Positions 44,269-53,897 are shown, counted from the first letter of the stretch. The stretch is 64,000 nucleotides of DNA from Pedobacter changchengzhani (GCF_004354365.1 NZ_SJCY01000008.1:62001-126000); one strand, 5' to 3'. Numbers and translations: made by a program. The notes: a model not told the origin generated them from the sequence alone.

Positions 44269-45048
44269 ATGGCGATTATCACTTTAACAACAGATTTAGG
44301 TTCGAAAGATTTTTACCAAGCGGCTTTAAAAGGCAGTTTGCTAACTATTTTGCCTGGCGTTAATTTGGTAGATATTACGCATGAAGTTCCATCATTTGAT
44401 ATTTCTTATGCAGCATTTGTTTTAAAAAATGCCTACCCATATTTCCCTAAAAATACCGTTCACTTAATTGGCATTGATTCCGTTTATAGCGAAAACACAA
44501 AATATATAGCTATTAAACATCGAGATCACTATTTTGTTGGGGCAGATAACGGAATATTTTCGTTACTTTTTGATGAGGTACCTGAAGAAGTTGTAGAACT
44601 TAATATTATGCAAGATCTTAAATACCTGCATTTTCCGTTGGTAGATATTTTTGTAAAAGCAGCTACACATTTGGCTAAAGGTGGCAAATTAAAAGACATT
44701 GGATTGCCAATTGTAGAAATTGAACAGAAAATGCTTTTACATCCCGTTATTGAGCGCGATATCATCCGCGGTAGCGTAATTTATATAGATACTTTTTGCA
44801 ACGTAATTACAAACATCACCAAAGATCTTTTTACCAAAATACAGCGCAATAGAGATTTTACCTTATATTTTAGAAAAAGTGAAACGATTACCCAGCTAAG
44901 TTGGCACTACAACGAAGTACCCGAAGGTGAAAAACTCTGTTTATTTGGAATTAGCAACCATTTAGAAATTGCGATTAATAAAGGTAAAGCAAGCGGATTA
45001 CTTGGCCTACATTTGGGTGATATTATTAGGGTGGAGTTTCATTCGTAA
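44269..45048 (+). CDS. SAM hydroxide adenosyltransferase (DUF62 family)
   Basis: This 259-aa protein of the duf-62/fluorinase-like family hydrolyses S-adenosylmethionine to adenosine and methionine in characterised members. The N-terminal motif ITLTTDLGSKDFYQAALKGS (residues 3-22) carries the SAM-contacting Asp, followed by DITHEVPSFDISYAAFVL and GADNGIFSLLFDE. The second domain contains GSVIYIDTFCNVITNITKD. It is divergent from phoH across about 100 bp and ends directly at a low-complexity repeat. Confidence 0.92.
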   Translation: MAIITLTTDLGSKDFYQAALKGSLLTILPGVNLVDITHEVPSFDISYAAFVLKNAYPYFPKNTVHLIGIDSVYSENTKYIAIKHRDHYFVGADNGIFSLLFDEVPEEVVELNIMQDLKYLHFPLVDIFVKAATHLAKGGKLKDIGLPIVEIEQKMLLHPVIERDIIRGSVIYIDTFCNVITNITKDLFTKIQRNRDFTLYFRKSETITQLSWHYNEVPEGEKLCLFGISNHLEIAINKGKASGLLGLHLGDIIRVEFHS

Positions 45049-45127
45049 AAGCTTAAAGCACAAAGCTTAAAGCGAAAAGCGAAAAGCTGAAAGTACAAAG
45101 CGAAAAGATTAAACCTGAAAGCAAAAT
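45047..45127. repeat. AAAGC-word low-complexity repeat
   Basis: Starting at the stop of the SAM hydrolase gene, about ten variants of AAAGC, GAAAAGC or CTGAAAG follow one another with slight changes. The tract has no coding value and resembles the vocabulary of the repeat upstream of purC. Confidence 0.6.
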
Positions 45128-45207
45128 AGTTTAGTCGCTAAATATATCTTACTATTTGGCTATTAACCAATAAAAAACAACTTCCATCCTATTTCGTTTA
45201 TAACAGT

Positions 45208-45729
45208 ATGACTAAATATGTTTTATTAATTACAATCTTTTTTACAAGTTTCAATGCATTCGCTCAGCAAGATAGTAACTCTTACAGCGCGCAACGTGTA
45301 AAAGTAAATCAGCTTTTAAAAGAGAGAAGTATGAGGTTTGGGAAGTATGACGAGAGTTTAAATCAGCGAAGTGGTATTTTTGGTTGGCAAACAAAAAAAG
45401 ACATTAAAAATTCTAATGAAATTCTCCGTCAGGTTGTTTTAACAGATAACAACATTTTTAAAGAACTGAAAGTGTTAATGGATTATAAAGATTTGCAAAA
45501 TGAGCAAAAAATTGTAGTTGCAGATCAGTCTGAAGAACGCACAGATAATTATATGCGCAGCATAAAAAAGTTGCAAGATCGAAATGTTAAGCTAAAAGCT
45601 GAGTCTAGCAAAATCGAAAAAGGGAAAAATATTTATACTTACATCATTATCTTTTTAGTTTTAGTTACGGGTGTCGGTTTTTATTTATTCAGCAATAAAA
45701 TAAAGAGTTATGAAAAAAGAACTGTTTAG
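45208..45729 (+). CDS. Exported coiled-coil protein with C-terminal membrane anchor, unknown function
   Basis: This 173-aa protein has a signal peptide (about residues 1-19, TSFNAFAQQ), a charged, helix-rich centre rich in Lys, Glu, Gln and Asn with a probable coiled coil (about 105-142, ERTDNYMRSIKKLQDRNVKL), and a C-terminal transmembrane segment (about 145-163, YTYIIIFLVLVTGVGFYLF) followed by a short basic tail. No family is recognised. The topology is periplasmic with a C-terminal anchor. The 3' end overlaps the 48-aa gene by 20 bp, so the two are probably co-expressed. Confidence 0.75.
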   Translation: MTKYVLLITIFFTSFNAFAQQDSNSYSAQRVKVNQLLKERSMRFGKYDESLNQRSGIFGWQTKKDIKNSNEILRQVVLTDNNIFKELKVLMDYKDLQNEQKIVVADQSEERTDNYMRSIKKLQDRNVKLKAESSKIEKGKNIYTYIIIFLVLVTGVGFYLFSNKIKSYEKRTV

Positions 45730-45856
45730 GGTTTTAGCAAAAATTAATAAAATCGTTTTGCCGAGTTTGTATAAGATAGACCCAAATAAGCTTACAACTT
45801 TGCAAAAAGGGATATTAGGCTATCGTTACTGGGTTTTAACAAAGGCTTTGGATTAA
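45710..45856 (+). CDS. 48-aa conserved-type small protein overlapping the upstream gene
   Basis: A short frame begins ATG at 45710 inside the previous gene and ends TAA at 45854-45856. It encodes 48 residues: MKKELFRVLAKINKIVLPSL, then YKIDPNKLTTLQKGILGY and RYWVLTKALD. It is basic, amphipathic and ends in a tryptophan-containing tail. Similar small proteins are recalled from Sphingobacteriaceae and Flavobacteriaceae, sometimes labelled SsrA-binding protein, but it is far shorter than SmpB and I do not accept that name. The stop lies in the terminator hairpin. Function unknown. Confidence 0.7.
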   Translation: MKKELFRVLAKINKIVLPSLYKIDPNKLTTLQKGILGYRYWVLTKALD

Positions 45857-45888
45857 AAAGAGGCCAACTGAAAAGTTGGCCTCTTTTT
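45855..45888. terminator. Bidirectional terminator with GAAA loop
   Basis: A perfect 15-bp stem AAAAAGAGGCCAACT/AGTTGGCCTCTTTTT with a GAAA tetraloop lies at the 48-aa gene stop and downstream of the convergent serA gene. Confidence 0.92.
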
Positions 45889-45895
45889 AATATTA

Positions 45896-45957
45896 GTCAT
45901 GCTGAATTTATTTCAGCATCTTAGTGAATGAGACTCTGAAACAAGTTCAGAGTGACG
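45896..45957. repeat. Dispersed repeat with three-way-junction potential
   Basis: Two internal hairpins, ATGCTGAA-TTTAT-TTCAGCAT (45899-45919) and CTCTGAA-ACAAG-TTCAGAG, are enclosed by GTCA at the left and TGAC at the right, so the element can fold into a closed three-way junction. A partial relative with CCTCAGCATGACA lies at 54351-54363. It sits 12 bp downstream of the serA stop, so it may be part of its 3' end. Confidence 0.65.
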
Positions 45958-45969
45958 GAATGCTTGTTT

Positions 45970-46920
45970 TTATTTATTAAAATGCTCAATAATTAACGTA
46001 GCTAATTCAGTACCAATTCGCTCTTGTGCTTCATTTGTTGCAGCACCAATATGAGGTGTTAACGAGATTTTAGGATGCGTTAAAATTGCTGCTAAAGGCG
46101 TAGGCTCATTATCAAAAACATCTAACCCTGCAAACGCTACTTTACCAGAATTTAAGGCTTCTATTAAAGCTGATTCATCAATAGTTCCACCACGGGAACA
46201 GTTCACAATACCCACACCATTTTTCATTTTAGCAAACTCTTCTGCACCTAAAATAGGTTTATCTGCAAATGGAGTGTGTAAACTGAAGAAATCGCTATTG
46301 GCAAATACTTCATCTAAAGAAACCGTTTTAATTGGAATGCTAACTGATTTTCCACCTTGAAAATCTAAAGTAATTTCAGTTTCCGTAGGATATAGATCAT
46401 AAGCCAAAACATTCATTCCTAAACCTAGCGCCACTTTTGCTGTAGCGCGACCAATACGACCGAAACCAATAATACCAATTGTTTTACCGCTTAATTCGGT
46501 ACCTTTTGCGTAAGCTTTTTTAAGGTTATTAAATTGAGTTGATCCTTCTACCGGCATTTTACGATTGGCATCTTGTAAAAATCTAATGCCTGTAAATAAA
46601 TGAGCGAAAACAAGCTCTGCAACAGATAATGATGATGCAGCTGGCGTATTAACTACAGCAATACCTTTGCTTCTGGCATAATCAACATCAATATTATCCA
46701 TTCCTACTCCGCCCCTACCAATTAACTTGATATTGGGTACAGCATCAATTAAATCCTTTCTAAGTTTTGTTGCACTACGAACGGTAATACCATCGTAATT
46801 TTTCAAAGCCTCTGCCAATTGATCTTGTGGAACAGTCTCTGTATCAACTTGAAAACCAGCTTTTTCCAATAATTCTTTTCCGATGGGATCGATGCCATCG
46901 TTTGCTAATATTTTAAACAT
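45970..46920 (-). CDS. serA: D-3-phosphoglycerate dehydrogenase SerA
   Basis: SerA oxidises 3-phosphoglycerate with NAD, the first step of serine synthesis. This 316-aa short form lacks the C-terminal ACT domain of E. coli SerA, so serine feedback by that domain is absent. The NAD site is GKTIGIIGFGRIGRATAKVA (about residues 144-163). Catalytic Arg, Glu and His lie in NCSRGGTIDE (about 230-239), GLDVFDNEP and TPHIGAATNEAQ (His about 288). It is transcribed after serC with a 45-bp gap, forming a serCA operon. Confidence 0.95.
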   Translation of the reverse strand: MFKILANDGIDPIGKELLEKAGFQVDTETVPQDQLAEALKNYDGITVRSATKLRKDLIDAVPNIKLIGRGGVGMDNIDVDYARSKGIAVVNTPAASSLSVAELVFAHLFTGIRFLQDANRKMPVEGSTQFNNLKKAYAKGTELSGKTIGIIGFGRIGRATAKVALGLGMNVLAYDLYPTETEITLDFQGGKSVSIPIKTVSLDEVFANSDFFSLHTPFADKPILGAEEFAKMKNGVGIVNCSRGGTIDESALIEALNSGKVAFAGLDVFDNEPTPLAAILTHPKISLTPHIGAATNEAQERIGTELATLIIEHFNK

Positions 46921-46965
46921 TTGTTATTACGATTGATTGGATAAGTATCCAAATTTTAATAATTT

Positions 46966-48039
46966 TTACTTTGTTTTTGCTTGTTGCTCTTCAAAAGTCT
47001 GCATTGCATCAATTAGCGCATGCACGCTCGTAATTGGCAAAGCATTGTACATCGAGGCGCGGAAACCGCCAACACTTCTATGACCTTTAATACCAATTAT
47101 ACCCTCAGCCTCGGCAAATTTTAAAAATGGCTTTTCCAATTCTGCATTTTCCATTACAAAACAAACGTTCATTTTAGAGCGATCTTCTATTGCACATGTG
47201 CCTTTAAATAATGGATTACGGTCAATCTCCCTGTAAAGTGCTTCAGCTTTTTGCTTATTTTCTTTTTCAATTTCGGCAACACCACCTTTAGAATTTAACC
47301 AGCGTAAATTTAAAAGCGCTACATAAATTGAGAAAACAGGAGGCGTATTATACATCGAACCGCCATCAATATGCGATTGATAATTTAACATTGAAGGAAT
47401 TTTGCGATCAATTTTGCCCAAAATTTCATCTTTTACAATAACGATTGTTAAACCCGCTGGACCTACATTTTTTTGTGCACCTGCATAAATTAAATCAAAT
47501 TTCGAAACATCGATTACACGGCTCATTATATCCGATGACATATCGCAAACGATTGGAACTTTGGTAACGGGCAAATCGAACTTTTCCGTACCATAAATCG
47601 TGTTATTTGATGTGTAATGGAAATAAGCACTATCAGCCGGAATTTCAAAATCTTTAGGTATGAATGTATAATTTGCATCTTTGGATGAAGCTATAACGTT
47701 AACATTACCAATAATTTTTGCTTCCTTTAATGCTTTGGAAGACCAAACACCCGAATCTAAATAACATGCGGTTTGCCCCTCGCCCAACAAATTCATTGGA
47801 ACCATTGCAAACTGTAAACTAGCTCCACCCTGTAAAAATAAAACGGAATATCCCGAAGGTACATTTAACAATTCCTTTACCAATTTCTCAGCTTCTGCCA
47901 CTACATTTTCAAACTCCGTAGTTCTGTGCGAAATTTCTAATATTGATAATCCATCGTTAAAATCTAGAACAGCCTGTGCGGCTTGTTTAAACACTTCTTG
48001 AGGTAAAATACAAGGCCCTGCGCCAAAATTATGTTTCAT
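46966..48039 (-). CDS. serC: Phosphoserine aminotransferase SerC
   Basis: SerC converts 3-phosphohydroxypyruvate to phosphoserine using glutamate and PLP; related activity also serves pyridoxal phosphate synthesis. The 357-aa protein starts [20 protein letters not shown], contains [16 protein letters not shown], and has the PLP Schiff-base lysine in [18 protein letters not shown] (about residue 190). The C-terminal [20 protein letters not shown] is typical. It comes directly upstream of serA. serB is not in the window. Confidence 0.96.
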   Translation of the reverse strand: MKHNFGAGPCILPQEVFKQAAQAVLDFNDGLSILEISHRTTEFENVVAEAEKLVKELLNVPSGYSVLFLQGGASLQFAMVPMNLLGEGQTACYLDSGVWSSKALKEAKIIGNVNVIASSKDANYTFIPKDFEIPADSAYFHYTSNNTIYGTEKFDLPVTKVPIVCDMSSDIMSRVIDVSKFDLIYAGAQKNVGPAGLTIVIVKDEILGKIDRKIPSMLNYQSHIDGGSMYNTPPVFSIYVALLNLRWLNSKGGVAEIEKENKQKAEALYREIDRNPLFKGTCAIEDRSKMNVCFVMENAELEKPFLKFAEAEGIIGIKGHRSVGGFRASMYNALPITSVHALIDAMQTFEEQQAKTK

Positions 48040-48244
48040 TTTGTTTATAAAATTTATGCTGTAAATGTAAAAGTTTTCATTCGCCGTACCTACTAATATT
48101 TATCATAAAAAATCAATATTTCATAAAAGTTTTAATCAAAAAGTAATATTTATTGCAATTTTCGCAATATTTGAGTACATGATAGAATTTTAACCTCCAA
48201 ACTTGCAGAAATATATCATTCAATAAATCGCGCGCTAGAAATTG

Positions 48245-50653
48245 TTATTTTCCAATCTTGAATTTTACAATCAATTTTAAATTTAACTGTCTGCCTGTTA
48301 AGTAATTTGGAATGGCGTATTGAATATTATTAACATCTTTTAGAAACAAGTAAGAAACTGTATTATTGATATTTAACAGGTTAAAGATTTCTACAAAAAA
48401 AACCACAGAACTAAAATTCCTATCTAAAAATTTTGGTTTATGCAACGCTTCATCATCCAAAAAATCTTTCGAAAAACCAATATCTACCCGTTTGTAAGAT
48501 GGAATATAATATTTATCTAAATATCGCGGACTATTTGTAGGTCCGATTGGCATTTTGGAACCATAAACGGCATTTAAATGAACTTTGTAAGTTGGACTAT
48601 TTAACAAACGATCTTGAAAAAACATCGAAAAATTGATCAGTTGATCGGATGGTCGTTTTAAAAAGCCAGGTTTAACTAGCACACCGTTTTTAACATAATC
48701 ATCATTTACAATATCTTCGTTGGCATGCATTAATGATAACCTAAAATAAGAAACTAAGTCTTTTACAAATTCTCCGCCTATGCTAAAATCTGCTCCATAA
48801 GTAAATCCTTTCGAAATTTCATTTGCCAAATATTTTATCTTAAGATTATCAATTTTATAGGGAATTAAGCGATCGGCGTACTTAAAATACAATTCTGATG
48901 TAAATTTAAGTCGAGTTCCCAAACCATCAAAAGCATAATCGTAACCAATTGAACTGTTAAAAGATCTTTGTGCTTTTTGGTTAATGTTCAATACACCATT
49001 TAAATCTCTAATTGTTCGGTACGATGGCGGTTGTTGGTACACGCCTGCAGAAAAGCGGACAATTTTATTATTTGAACTTGGCCTATACGCTAACAATAAC
49101 CTCGGACTAACAAGCAATTGATGACTTAACGAATTATAATTTGTGCGCACACCCAATTGCAATTCTGTATGGGATGATAAAGAATAACTATCTTGAATAT
49201 ACGCACTGTAGTTTTTTATATCGATGTTATTATTCGATAAAACTCGGTCTTTACCGCTATTAAGGCCAATAACTCCCGAAGAGTCTGAATAGTTGTACTC
49301 ATTTATTTTATCTTGATATTTCGCCCTGTCGAACTTTACGCCCCAAGAAAAAACATGATTTTCGAAGTTTTGATCCACTTTAACTGCGGAAGAGTAGGTT
49401 TGGGTATTTAAATTATTTAATCCATAGCTATAATAATTACCTAAACTTTTATTAGAGAAATTCATACCACTTCCCACACCCATTGTTGGGTCTAAATTAC
49501 CAAAAAGGTAACTCCCTTCAATATCATAGTTTTCGCGCTCAAAAGTGTTGAAATAGCTATTTATAAACTTAACTACCATATTTGCTACTGGTACGTAGGT
49601 AGCAGTAATGGCTGTACCTAAAAACTGATAATCATCAACTTCCTTTCCAGTATAATCTACATCCAACCGTAAAGTGTTATTTATGGTACCAAATTCTGTT
49701 TCTCTACTGGTTGGAACCAGTTTAAATTGCCCGAAGTTAAAAATACTGAATACATTTATATTTAACTTAGATGAGAAATCATATTGATAAATCACTTGCG
49801 CATCGGCAAAATTAGGACTATAACTTCCTTTCTCATCTTGTTTAATGAGCACATTAGCATTATTTTTATACCGAATACCGGTAAGCAAAAAGCTATTTTT
49901 AAAATTCTGTTTTAGCGTTAGTGAAGAATTTAATAAGCCAGTACTCAAAGAAAGTTCATCGCTCGCAGGCCTTTCGTACCTAACATCTAAAACAGAGGAA
50001 AGCTTATCGCCGTATTTAGCTTCAAAACCTCCAGCAGAGAATTTTGCTTTACTCATCAAGTCACTATTAATAAAACTCAATCCTTCTTGCTGTCCGCTTC
50101 TAATTAAAATCGGCCGATTAACCTCTATATCATTGATGTAAACCAAATTTTCGTCGAAATTACCACCTCTAACATTGTATTGTGCACTTAATTCGTTGTT
50201 TGTTGATACGCCGGGCAACGTTTTTAACATCGTTTCGAAATTGCCAGAAACCATGGGCATCGAAGAAATGTCAGCAATATTTAAGGTTGTAGCATTACTG
50301 AGCTGATTTTTTTTATCGGTGATATTAATTTGTTCCAGTTCATTTGGATTGACCGTCAACACTATATTTTGGTTAATCCGCGCACCAGGAAAAGAAACTA
50401 GCTTAACGGCTCGACTTTGATAACCCAACAGAAAAAATTTAATATCGCAATTTCTAGTTTTCGAATAAATAGTATAGGCTCCTTTTTCATCGGTCAAGGT
50501 TTTTTGCGCCTGACCGATAATACTAATGGTAACCTGCGGTAATGGTTGATTATTTTCGTTCGACACAACGCCGGATATTCTTACCAATGGTTGCGCTAAA
50601 GCAAAACTGCTACCCGCAAACAGAAGAAAAAAAAGTAAACGAAGGTGGAGCAT
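48245..50653 (-). CDS. TonB-dependent receptor with carboxypeptidase-like N-terminal domain
   Basis: This 802-aa outer-membrane transporter has a signal peptide (about residues 1-20, ending SSFALAQP), then a carboxypeptidase-regulatory-like beta-sandwich (about 26-105: ISGVVSNENNQPLPQVTISI), a plug domain (about 120-220, with LPGVSTNNELSAQYNVRGGN) and a 22-stranded-type barrel to the C-terminus. It is not a SusC (those are about 1000 aa and paired with SusD). No SusD or uptake genes adjoin it, and no ligand can be inferred, though siderophore, vitamin or peptide receptors of this length are common. The leader carries a short repeat. Confidence 0.93.
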   Translation of the reverse strand: MLHLRLLFFLLFAGSSFALAQPLVRISGVVSNENNQPLPQVTISIIGQAQKTLTDEKGAYTIYSKTRNCDIKFFLLGYQSRAVKLVSFPGARINQNIVLTVNPNELEQINITDKKNQLSNATTLNIADISSMPMVSGNFETMLKTLPGVSTNNELSAQYNVRGGNFDENLVYINDIEVNRPILIRSGQQEGLSFINSDLMSKAKFSAGGFEAKYGDKLSSVLDVRYERPASDELSLSTGLLNSSLTLKQNFKNSFLLTGIRYKNNANVLIKQDEKGSYSPNFADAQVIYQYDFSSKLNINVFSIFNFGQFKLVPTSRETEFGTINNTLRLDVDYTGKEVDDYQFLGTAITATYVPVANMVVKFINSYFNTFERENYDIEGSYLFGNLDPTMGVGSGMNFSNKSLGNYYSYGLNNLNTQTYSSAVKVDQNFENHVFSWGVKFDRAKYQDKINEYNYSDSSGVIGLNSGKDRVLSNNNIDIKNYSAYIQDSYSLSSHTELQLGVRTNYNSLSHQLLVSPRLLLAYRPSSNNKIVRFSAGVYQQPPSYRTIRDLNGVLNINQKAQRSFNSSIGYDYAFDGLGTRLKFTSELYFKYADRLIPYKIDNLKIKYLANEISKGFTYGADFSIGGEFVKDLVSYFRLSLMHANEDIVNDDYVKNGVLVKPGFLKRPSDQLINFSMFFQDRLLNSPTYKVHLNAVYGSKMPIGPTNSPRYLDKYYIPSYKRVDIGFSKDFLDDEALHKPKFLDRNFSSVVFFVEIFNLLNINNTVSYLFLKDVNNIQYAIPNYLTGRQLNLKLIVKFKIGK

Positions 50654-50666
50654 TATTTTTAAGATA

Positions 50667-50700
50667 TTAGTATCAAGTATTTAGTATCAAGTATCAAGAC
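50667..50700. repeat. TAGTATCAAG word repeat in the TonB-receptor leader
   Basis: TTAGTATCAAGTAT is immediately repeated as TTAGTATCAAGTATCAAGAC, 13 bp upstream of the receptor ATG. It is the same style of low-complexity repeated-word tract as those at 32381, 43065 and 45047. Confidence 0.5.
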
Positions 50701-50752
50701 AGCTCATAAAGCGTATTTGAGACTAGCATATTGATATTTTAAAATTCAACAC

Positions 50753-51424
50753 TTAAATACTAAAACTCGAATTCGTCAAACTTTTCATATCTGCTATGGT
50801 TTCTGTTGGATTATCAGCAGAAAAAACTGCGTTACCTGCAACAAACGAATTTACCCCAGCATTTGCCAATTTAGTAATATTTTGTAAACCAATTCCGCCA
50901 TCTACCTGGATAATTAAATCTTCATTTACACCTTGAATCAAACGCTTTAAATCTTCAATTTTTTTGTAGGTGTTCTGAATAAAAATTTGTCCGCCAAAGC
51001 CAGGATTTACCGACATAATCAGCACCAAATCTAAATCTGCTATTACATCTTGCAATAAAATTACAGGCGTATGTGGATTTAAAGCCACTCCAGCTTTACA
51101 ACCTGATGCTTTTATTAATTGAATAGTTCTGTGTAAGTGCGTACAAGCCTCGTAATGTACTGTTATACTATCAGCACCTGCATCAGCAAATTCTTCGATA
51201 TATTTATCAGGCTCAACAATCATTAAATGAACATCAATTGGTTTAGTTGCGTGCTTTTTAACCGCTTTCATTATCGGGAAACCAAATGAGATATTTGGGA
51301 CGAAAACACCGTCCATTACATCGAAATGAAACCAATCGGCTTCACTTTGGTTAATCATTTCAATATCGCGTTGCAAGTTGCCGAAATCGGCAGATAGTAT
51401 GGATGGAGCAATTATGTGTTTCAT
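50753..51424 (-). CDS. rpe: Ribulose-phosphate 3-epimerase Rpe
   Basis: Rpe interconverts D-ribulose 5-phosphate and D-xylulose 5-phosphate. The 223-aa TIM-barrel protein begins IIAPSILSADFGNLQRDIEM, with WFHFDVMDGVFVPNISFG (metal His and Asp, about residues 36-53), VHLMIVEPDKYI, MSVNPGFGGQIFIQNTYKKI (phosphate loop, about 141-160) and QVDGGIGLQN. It consumes or supplies the D-xylulose 5-phosphate made by AraD at 10 kb. Its leader contains a 27-bp perfect inverted repeat starting 14 bp upstream of the ATG. Confidence 0.97.
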   Translation of the reverse strand: MKHIIAPSILSADFGNLQRDIEMINQSEADWFHFDVMDGVFVPNISFGFPIMKAVKKHATKPIDVHLMIVEPDKYIEEFADAGADSITVHYEACTHLHRTIQLIKASGCKAGVALNPHTPVILLQDVIADLDLVLIMSVNPGFGGQIFIQNTYKKIEDLKRLIQGVNEDLIIQVDGGIGLQNITKLANAGVNSFVAGNAVFSADNPTETIADMKSLTNSSFSI

Positions 51425-51438
51425 TTATTATAGAGTTT

Positions 51439-51504
51439 TCGTCATTGCGAGGCACGAAGCAATCTTTGTAGTAAAATAGATTGCTTCGTGCCTCGCAATG
51501 ACGA
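51439..51504. repeat. 27-bp perfect inverted repeat in the rpe leader (GTCATTGCGAGGC type)
   Basis: Left arm 51439-51465 (beginning TCGTCATTGCGAGGCACG) and right arm 51478-51504 (ending TGCCTCGCAATGACGA) are perfectly complementary over 27 bp with a 12-nt loop. Sequences of the GTCATTGCGAGG...GCAATC type recur in many bacterial genomes as non-coding palindromes. Transcribed from upstream of rpe it would form a very stable hairpin 14 nt before the start codon. No T run follows, so it is not a typical terminator. Confidence 0.9.
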
Positions 51505-51570
51505 TGTAATTATGTAAGAAGTAATACTGCAAGTTACAAAATGATTATTAAACAAAATAGCAACCAACAA

Positions 51571-51601
51571 AAAACCCTTCCAGTAAAAACTGAAAGGGTT
51601 T
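51571..51601 (-). terminator. Terminator after pnp
   Basis: Stem AACCCTT-CAGT / ACTG-AAGGGTT with one mismatch and an A4 loop, followed on the minus strand by a T run (TTTTTTG). It lies about 60 bp past the pnp stop, beyond a GC-rich repeat. Confidence 0.85.
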
Positions 51602-51615
51602 AATAAGCTTTGCTA

Positions 51616-51664
51616 AAAGTCCCCTTTACGGCCTGCCTGCCGGACAGGCTGGGATTTAGGGGTC
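51616..51664. repeat. GC-rich palindromic repeat abutting the pnp stop codon
   Basis: AAAAGTCCCCTTTACGGCC is followed by the palindromic core GCCTGCCTGCCGGACAGGC and GGGATTTAGGGGTCT, so the outer arms (AGTCCCC/GGGGTCT) are also partly complementary. The GC content contrasts sharply with the surroundings. It directly adjoins the pnp TAG stop, so it lies in the 3' untranslated region. Confidence 0.6.
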
Positions 51665-53796
51665 TAAGCCTGTGGAGCTGGTTTTTCTGGTCTAGGCAAT
51701 AAAACTTTACGAGAAAGTTTCATTTTACCTTGCTTATCGATGTCTAATAATTTAACCTCGATTTTATCACCTTCTTTCAACACACCATCCATAGTTTCTA
51801 AACGTTCCCAAGAAATTTCAGAAATGTGTAATAAACCATCTTTACCTGGCATAACCTCAACAAATGCACCAAACGGCATAATAGATTTTACTTTACCTTG
51901 GTAAATTTCGCCAATTTCTGGCTTAGCTATAATATTACGGATACGACCAACCGCAGCATCAATTGCAGCTTTATTATCTGCAAAAATTTCTACAATACCT
52001 TTACCATCAACTTCTTCGATTGAGATTGAAGCACCAGTTTCGCGTTGCATTTCTTGAATGATTTTACCACCTGGGCCGATAATAGCACCGATAAATTCTT
52101 TCTCAATAGTTAAAGAAACAATACGCGGAGCATGCGGTTTCATATCTTCATTAGGAGAACTAATCGTCTTCTTCATCTCATTTAAGATGTGTAAACGACC
52201 ATCCTTAGCTTGTAACAAAGCTTTAGTTAACACTTCATAAGATAAACCGTTAACTTTTAAGTCCATTTGGCAAGCAACAATACCGTTTTCAGTACCTGTA
52301 ACTTTAAAGTCCATATCACCTAAATGATCTTCATCTCCTAAAATATCAGAAAGGATTGCATATTTGCCAGTTTTCTCATCGCTGATTAAACCCATTGCAA
52401 TACCAGAAACTGGAGATTTAATTTTAATACCAGCATCCATCAACGCTAAAGTAGCCGCACAAACGGTTGCCATTGATGATGAACCATTTGATTCTAAAAT
52501 ATCAGAAACAATACGGATTGTATATGGATTGGCTTCACCTTCTGGTAAAACCTTTTTTAACGAACGTTGCGCTAAAGCACCGTGGCCAATTTCTCTACGA
52601 CCAGCGCCTCTGTTTGGCCTAACCTCTCCAGTGGAGAAACCAGGGAAATTATAGTGTAATAAGAATTTGTTATAACCGTTAACAAACGCACCATCAATCA
52701 TTTGCTCATCATCTTTGCTACCTAAAGTAACCGATGTAAGCGATTGTGTTTCGCCACGTGTAAATACGGCCGAACCGTGTGCTGCAGGTAAATAACCTAC
52801 TTCACTCCAAATTGGACGAATTTCAGTTGTTTTACGTCCATCTAAACGAATACCTTCATCTAACAACAAATTTCTAATTGCATCGTACTGCACATCATGG
52901 TAATAATGTTTAGCCATTGCTTTAGTTAAATCTGCAGTATCTTCTGGCATTGCTGCGAAGAAATCATTAATAATTGCAGTAAAACCAACTTTACGTTCAT
53001 CTTTATTAGAACCAGATTTCGCTACCGCATAAACTTTATCGTAAGTAGCAGCAAAAACTTGTGCTCTTAAATCAGCATCGTGATCTTCGTGGTTGTACTC
53101 GCGTTTAACTGTTTTACCAGTTGCGATTGTTAACTCAACTTGTAAAGCACATTGTTTTTTAATTGCATCATGTGCAAATTTCAATGCCTCAACCATTTCA
53201 TCTTCCTGAATTTCATCACACTCGCCCTCAACCATGCCTATATCATGTGCCGAACCAGCAACCATAAATTCTAAAGTTGCACGCTGTAACTCACTAGCTT
53301 TTGGATTGATTACCAATTTTCCATCAACCTTAGCAACACGTACTTCAGAAATTGGACCGTTAAAAGGGATATCTGAAACAGCTAAAGCAGCCGATGCAGC
53401 TAAACCAGCTAAACAATCAGGCATGATGTCTTTATCAGCAGAAATTAATGAAATCATCACTTGTGTATCAGAGTGATAATCTGACGGGAACATTGGGCGC
53501 AAAGCTCTATCTACCAAACGAGAGATTAAAACCTCATAATCTGATAATCTAGCCTCACGACGTAAAAATCCACCTGGAATACGGCCTGTTGCCGCGTATT
53601 TTTCTTGATAATCTACCGATAATGGTAAGAAATCGGTACCTGGTTTAGCACCTACGGTAGATACAACTGTTGCTAACAACATCGTATCGCCCATTTTAAC
53701 TACAACCGAACCATCGGCTTGTTTAGCCAATTTACCAGTTTCAATTTCGATTGTTCTGCCATCGCCTAAATCAAGCGATTTTTTTATTACATTCAT
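51664..53796 (-). CDS. pnp: Polyribonucleotide nucleotidyltransferase (PNPase)
   Basis: PNPase is a phosphorolytic 3'-5' exoribonuclease of the RNA degradosome. The 710-aa protein contains two RNase-PH-like domains: the first starting about residue 10 ([20 protein letters not shown]) and the second with [14 protein letters not shown] sequence [20 protein letters not shown] and [18 protein letters not shown] domain ([20 protein letters not shown], about 570-589) and an S1 domain ([20 protein letters not shown], about 640-659) follow. Length is standard (about 700). It follows rpsO as in most bacteria, with a terminator hairpin between. A minus-strand TAAATTTG at 53862-53869 may start its own transcript. 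Confidence 0.97.
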   Translation of the reverse strand: MNVIKKSLDLGDGRTIEIETGKLAKQADGSVVVKMGDTMLLATVVSTVGAKPGTDFLPLSVDYQEKYAATGRIPGGFLRREARLSDYEVLISRLVDRALRPMFPSDYHSDTQVMISLISADKDIMPDCLAGLAASAALAVSDIPFNGPISEVRVAKVDGKLVINPKASELQRATLEFMVAGSAHDIGMVEGECDEIQEDEMVEALKFAHDAIKKQCALQVELTIATGKTVKREYNHEDHDADLRAQVFAATYDKVYAVAKSGSNKDERKVGFTAIINDFFAAMPEDTADLTKAMAKHYYHDVQYDAIRNLLLDEGIRLDGRKTTEIRPIWSEVGYLPAAHGSAVFTRGETQSLTSVTLGSKDDEQMIDGAFVNGYNKFLLHYNFPGFSTGEVRPNRGAGRREIGHGALAQRSLKKVLPEGEANPYTIRIVSDILESNGSSSMATVCAATLALMDAGIKIKSPVSGIAMGLISDEKTGKYAILSDILGDEDHLGDMDFKVTGTENGIVACQMDLKVNGLSYEVLTKALLQAKDGRLHILNEMKKTISSPNEDMKPHAPRIVSLTIEKEFIGAIIGPGGKIIQEMQRETGASISIEEVDGKGIVEIFADNKAAIDAAVGRIRNIIAKPEIGEIYQGKVKSIMPFGAFVEVMPGKDGLLHISEISWERLETMDGVLKEGDKIEVKLLDIDKQGKMKLSRKVLLPRPEKPAPQA

Positions 53797-53869
53797 TTAA
53801 TTAGAATTATAGTGTGTTTTCCTCTTTCTACACACCGTTGTTTATTTATATTTTGTGTTTGCAAATTTA

Positions 53870-53897
53870 AAAAGCCATTCTGTAAAGAATGGCTTTT
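53870..53897 (-). terminator. Terminator-like hairpin between rpsO and pnp
   Basis: A perfect 11-bp stem AAAGCCATTCT/AGAATGGCTTT with loop GTAA and a T-rich minus-strand end lies 17 bp after the rpsO stop. As in E. coli, it likely ends part of the rpsO transcript before pnp. Confidence 0.82.

Noticed and set aside
45710..45856. SsrA-binding protein SmpB
   Set aside because: The 48-aa product is far too short for SmpB (about 150 aa) and lacks its OB-fold sequence.
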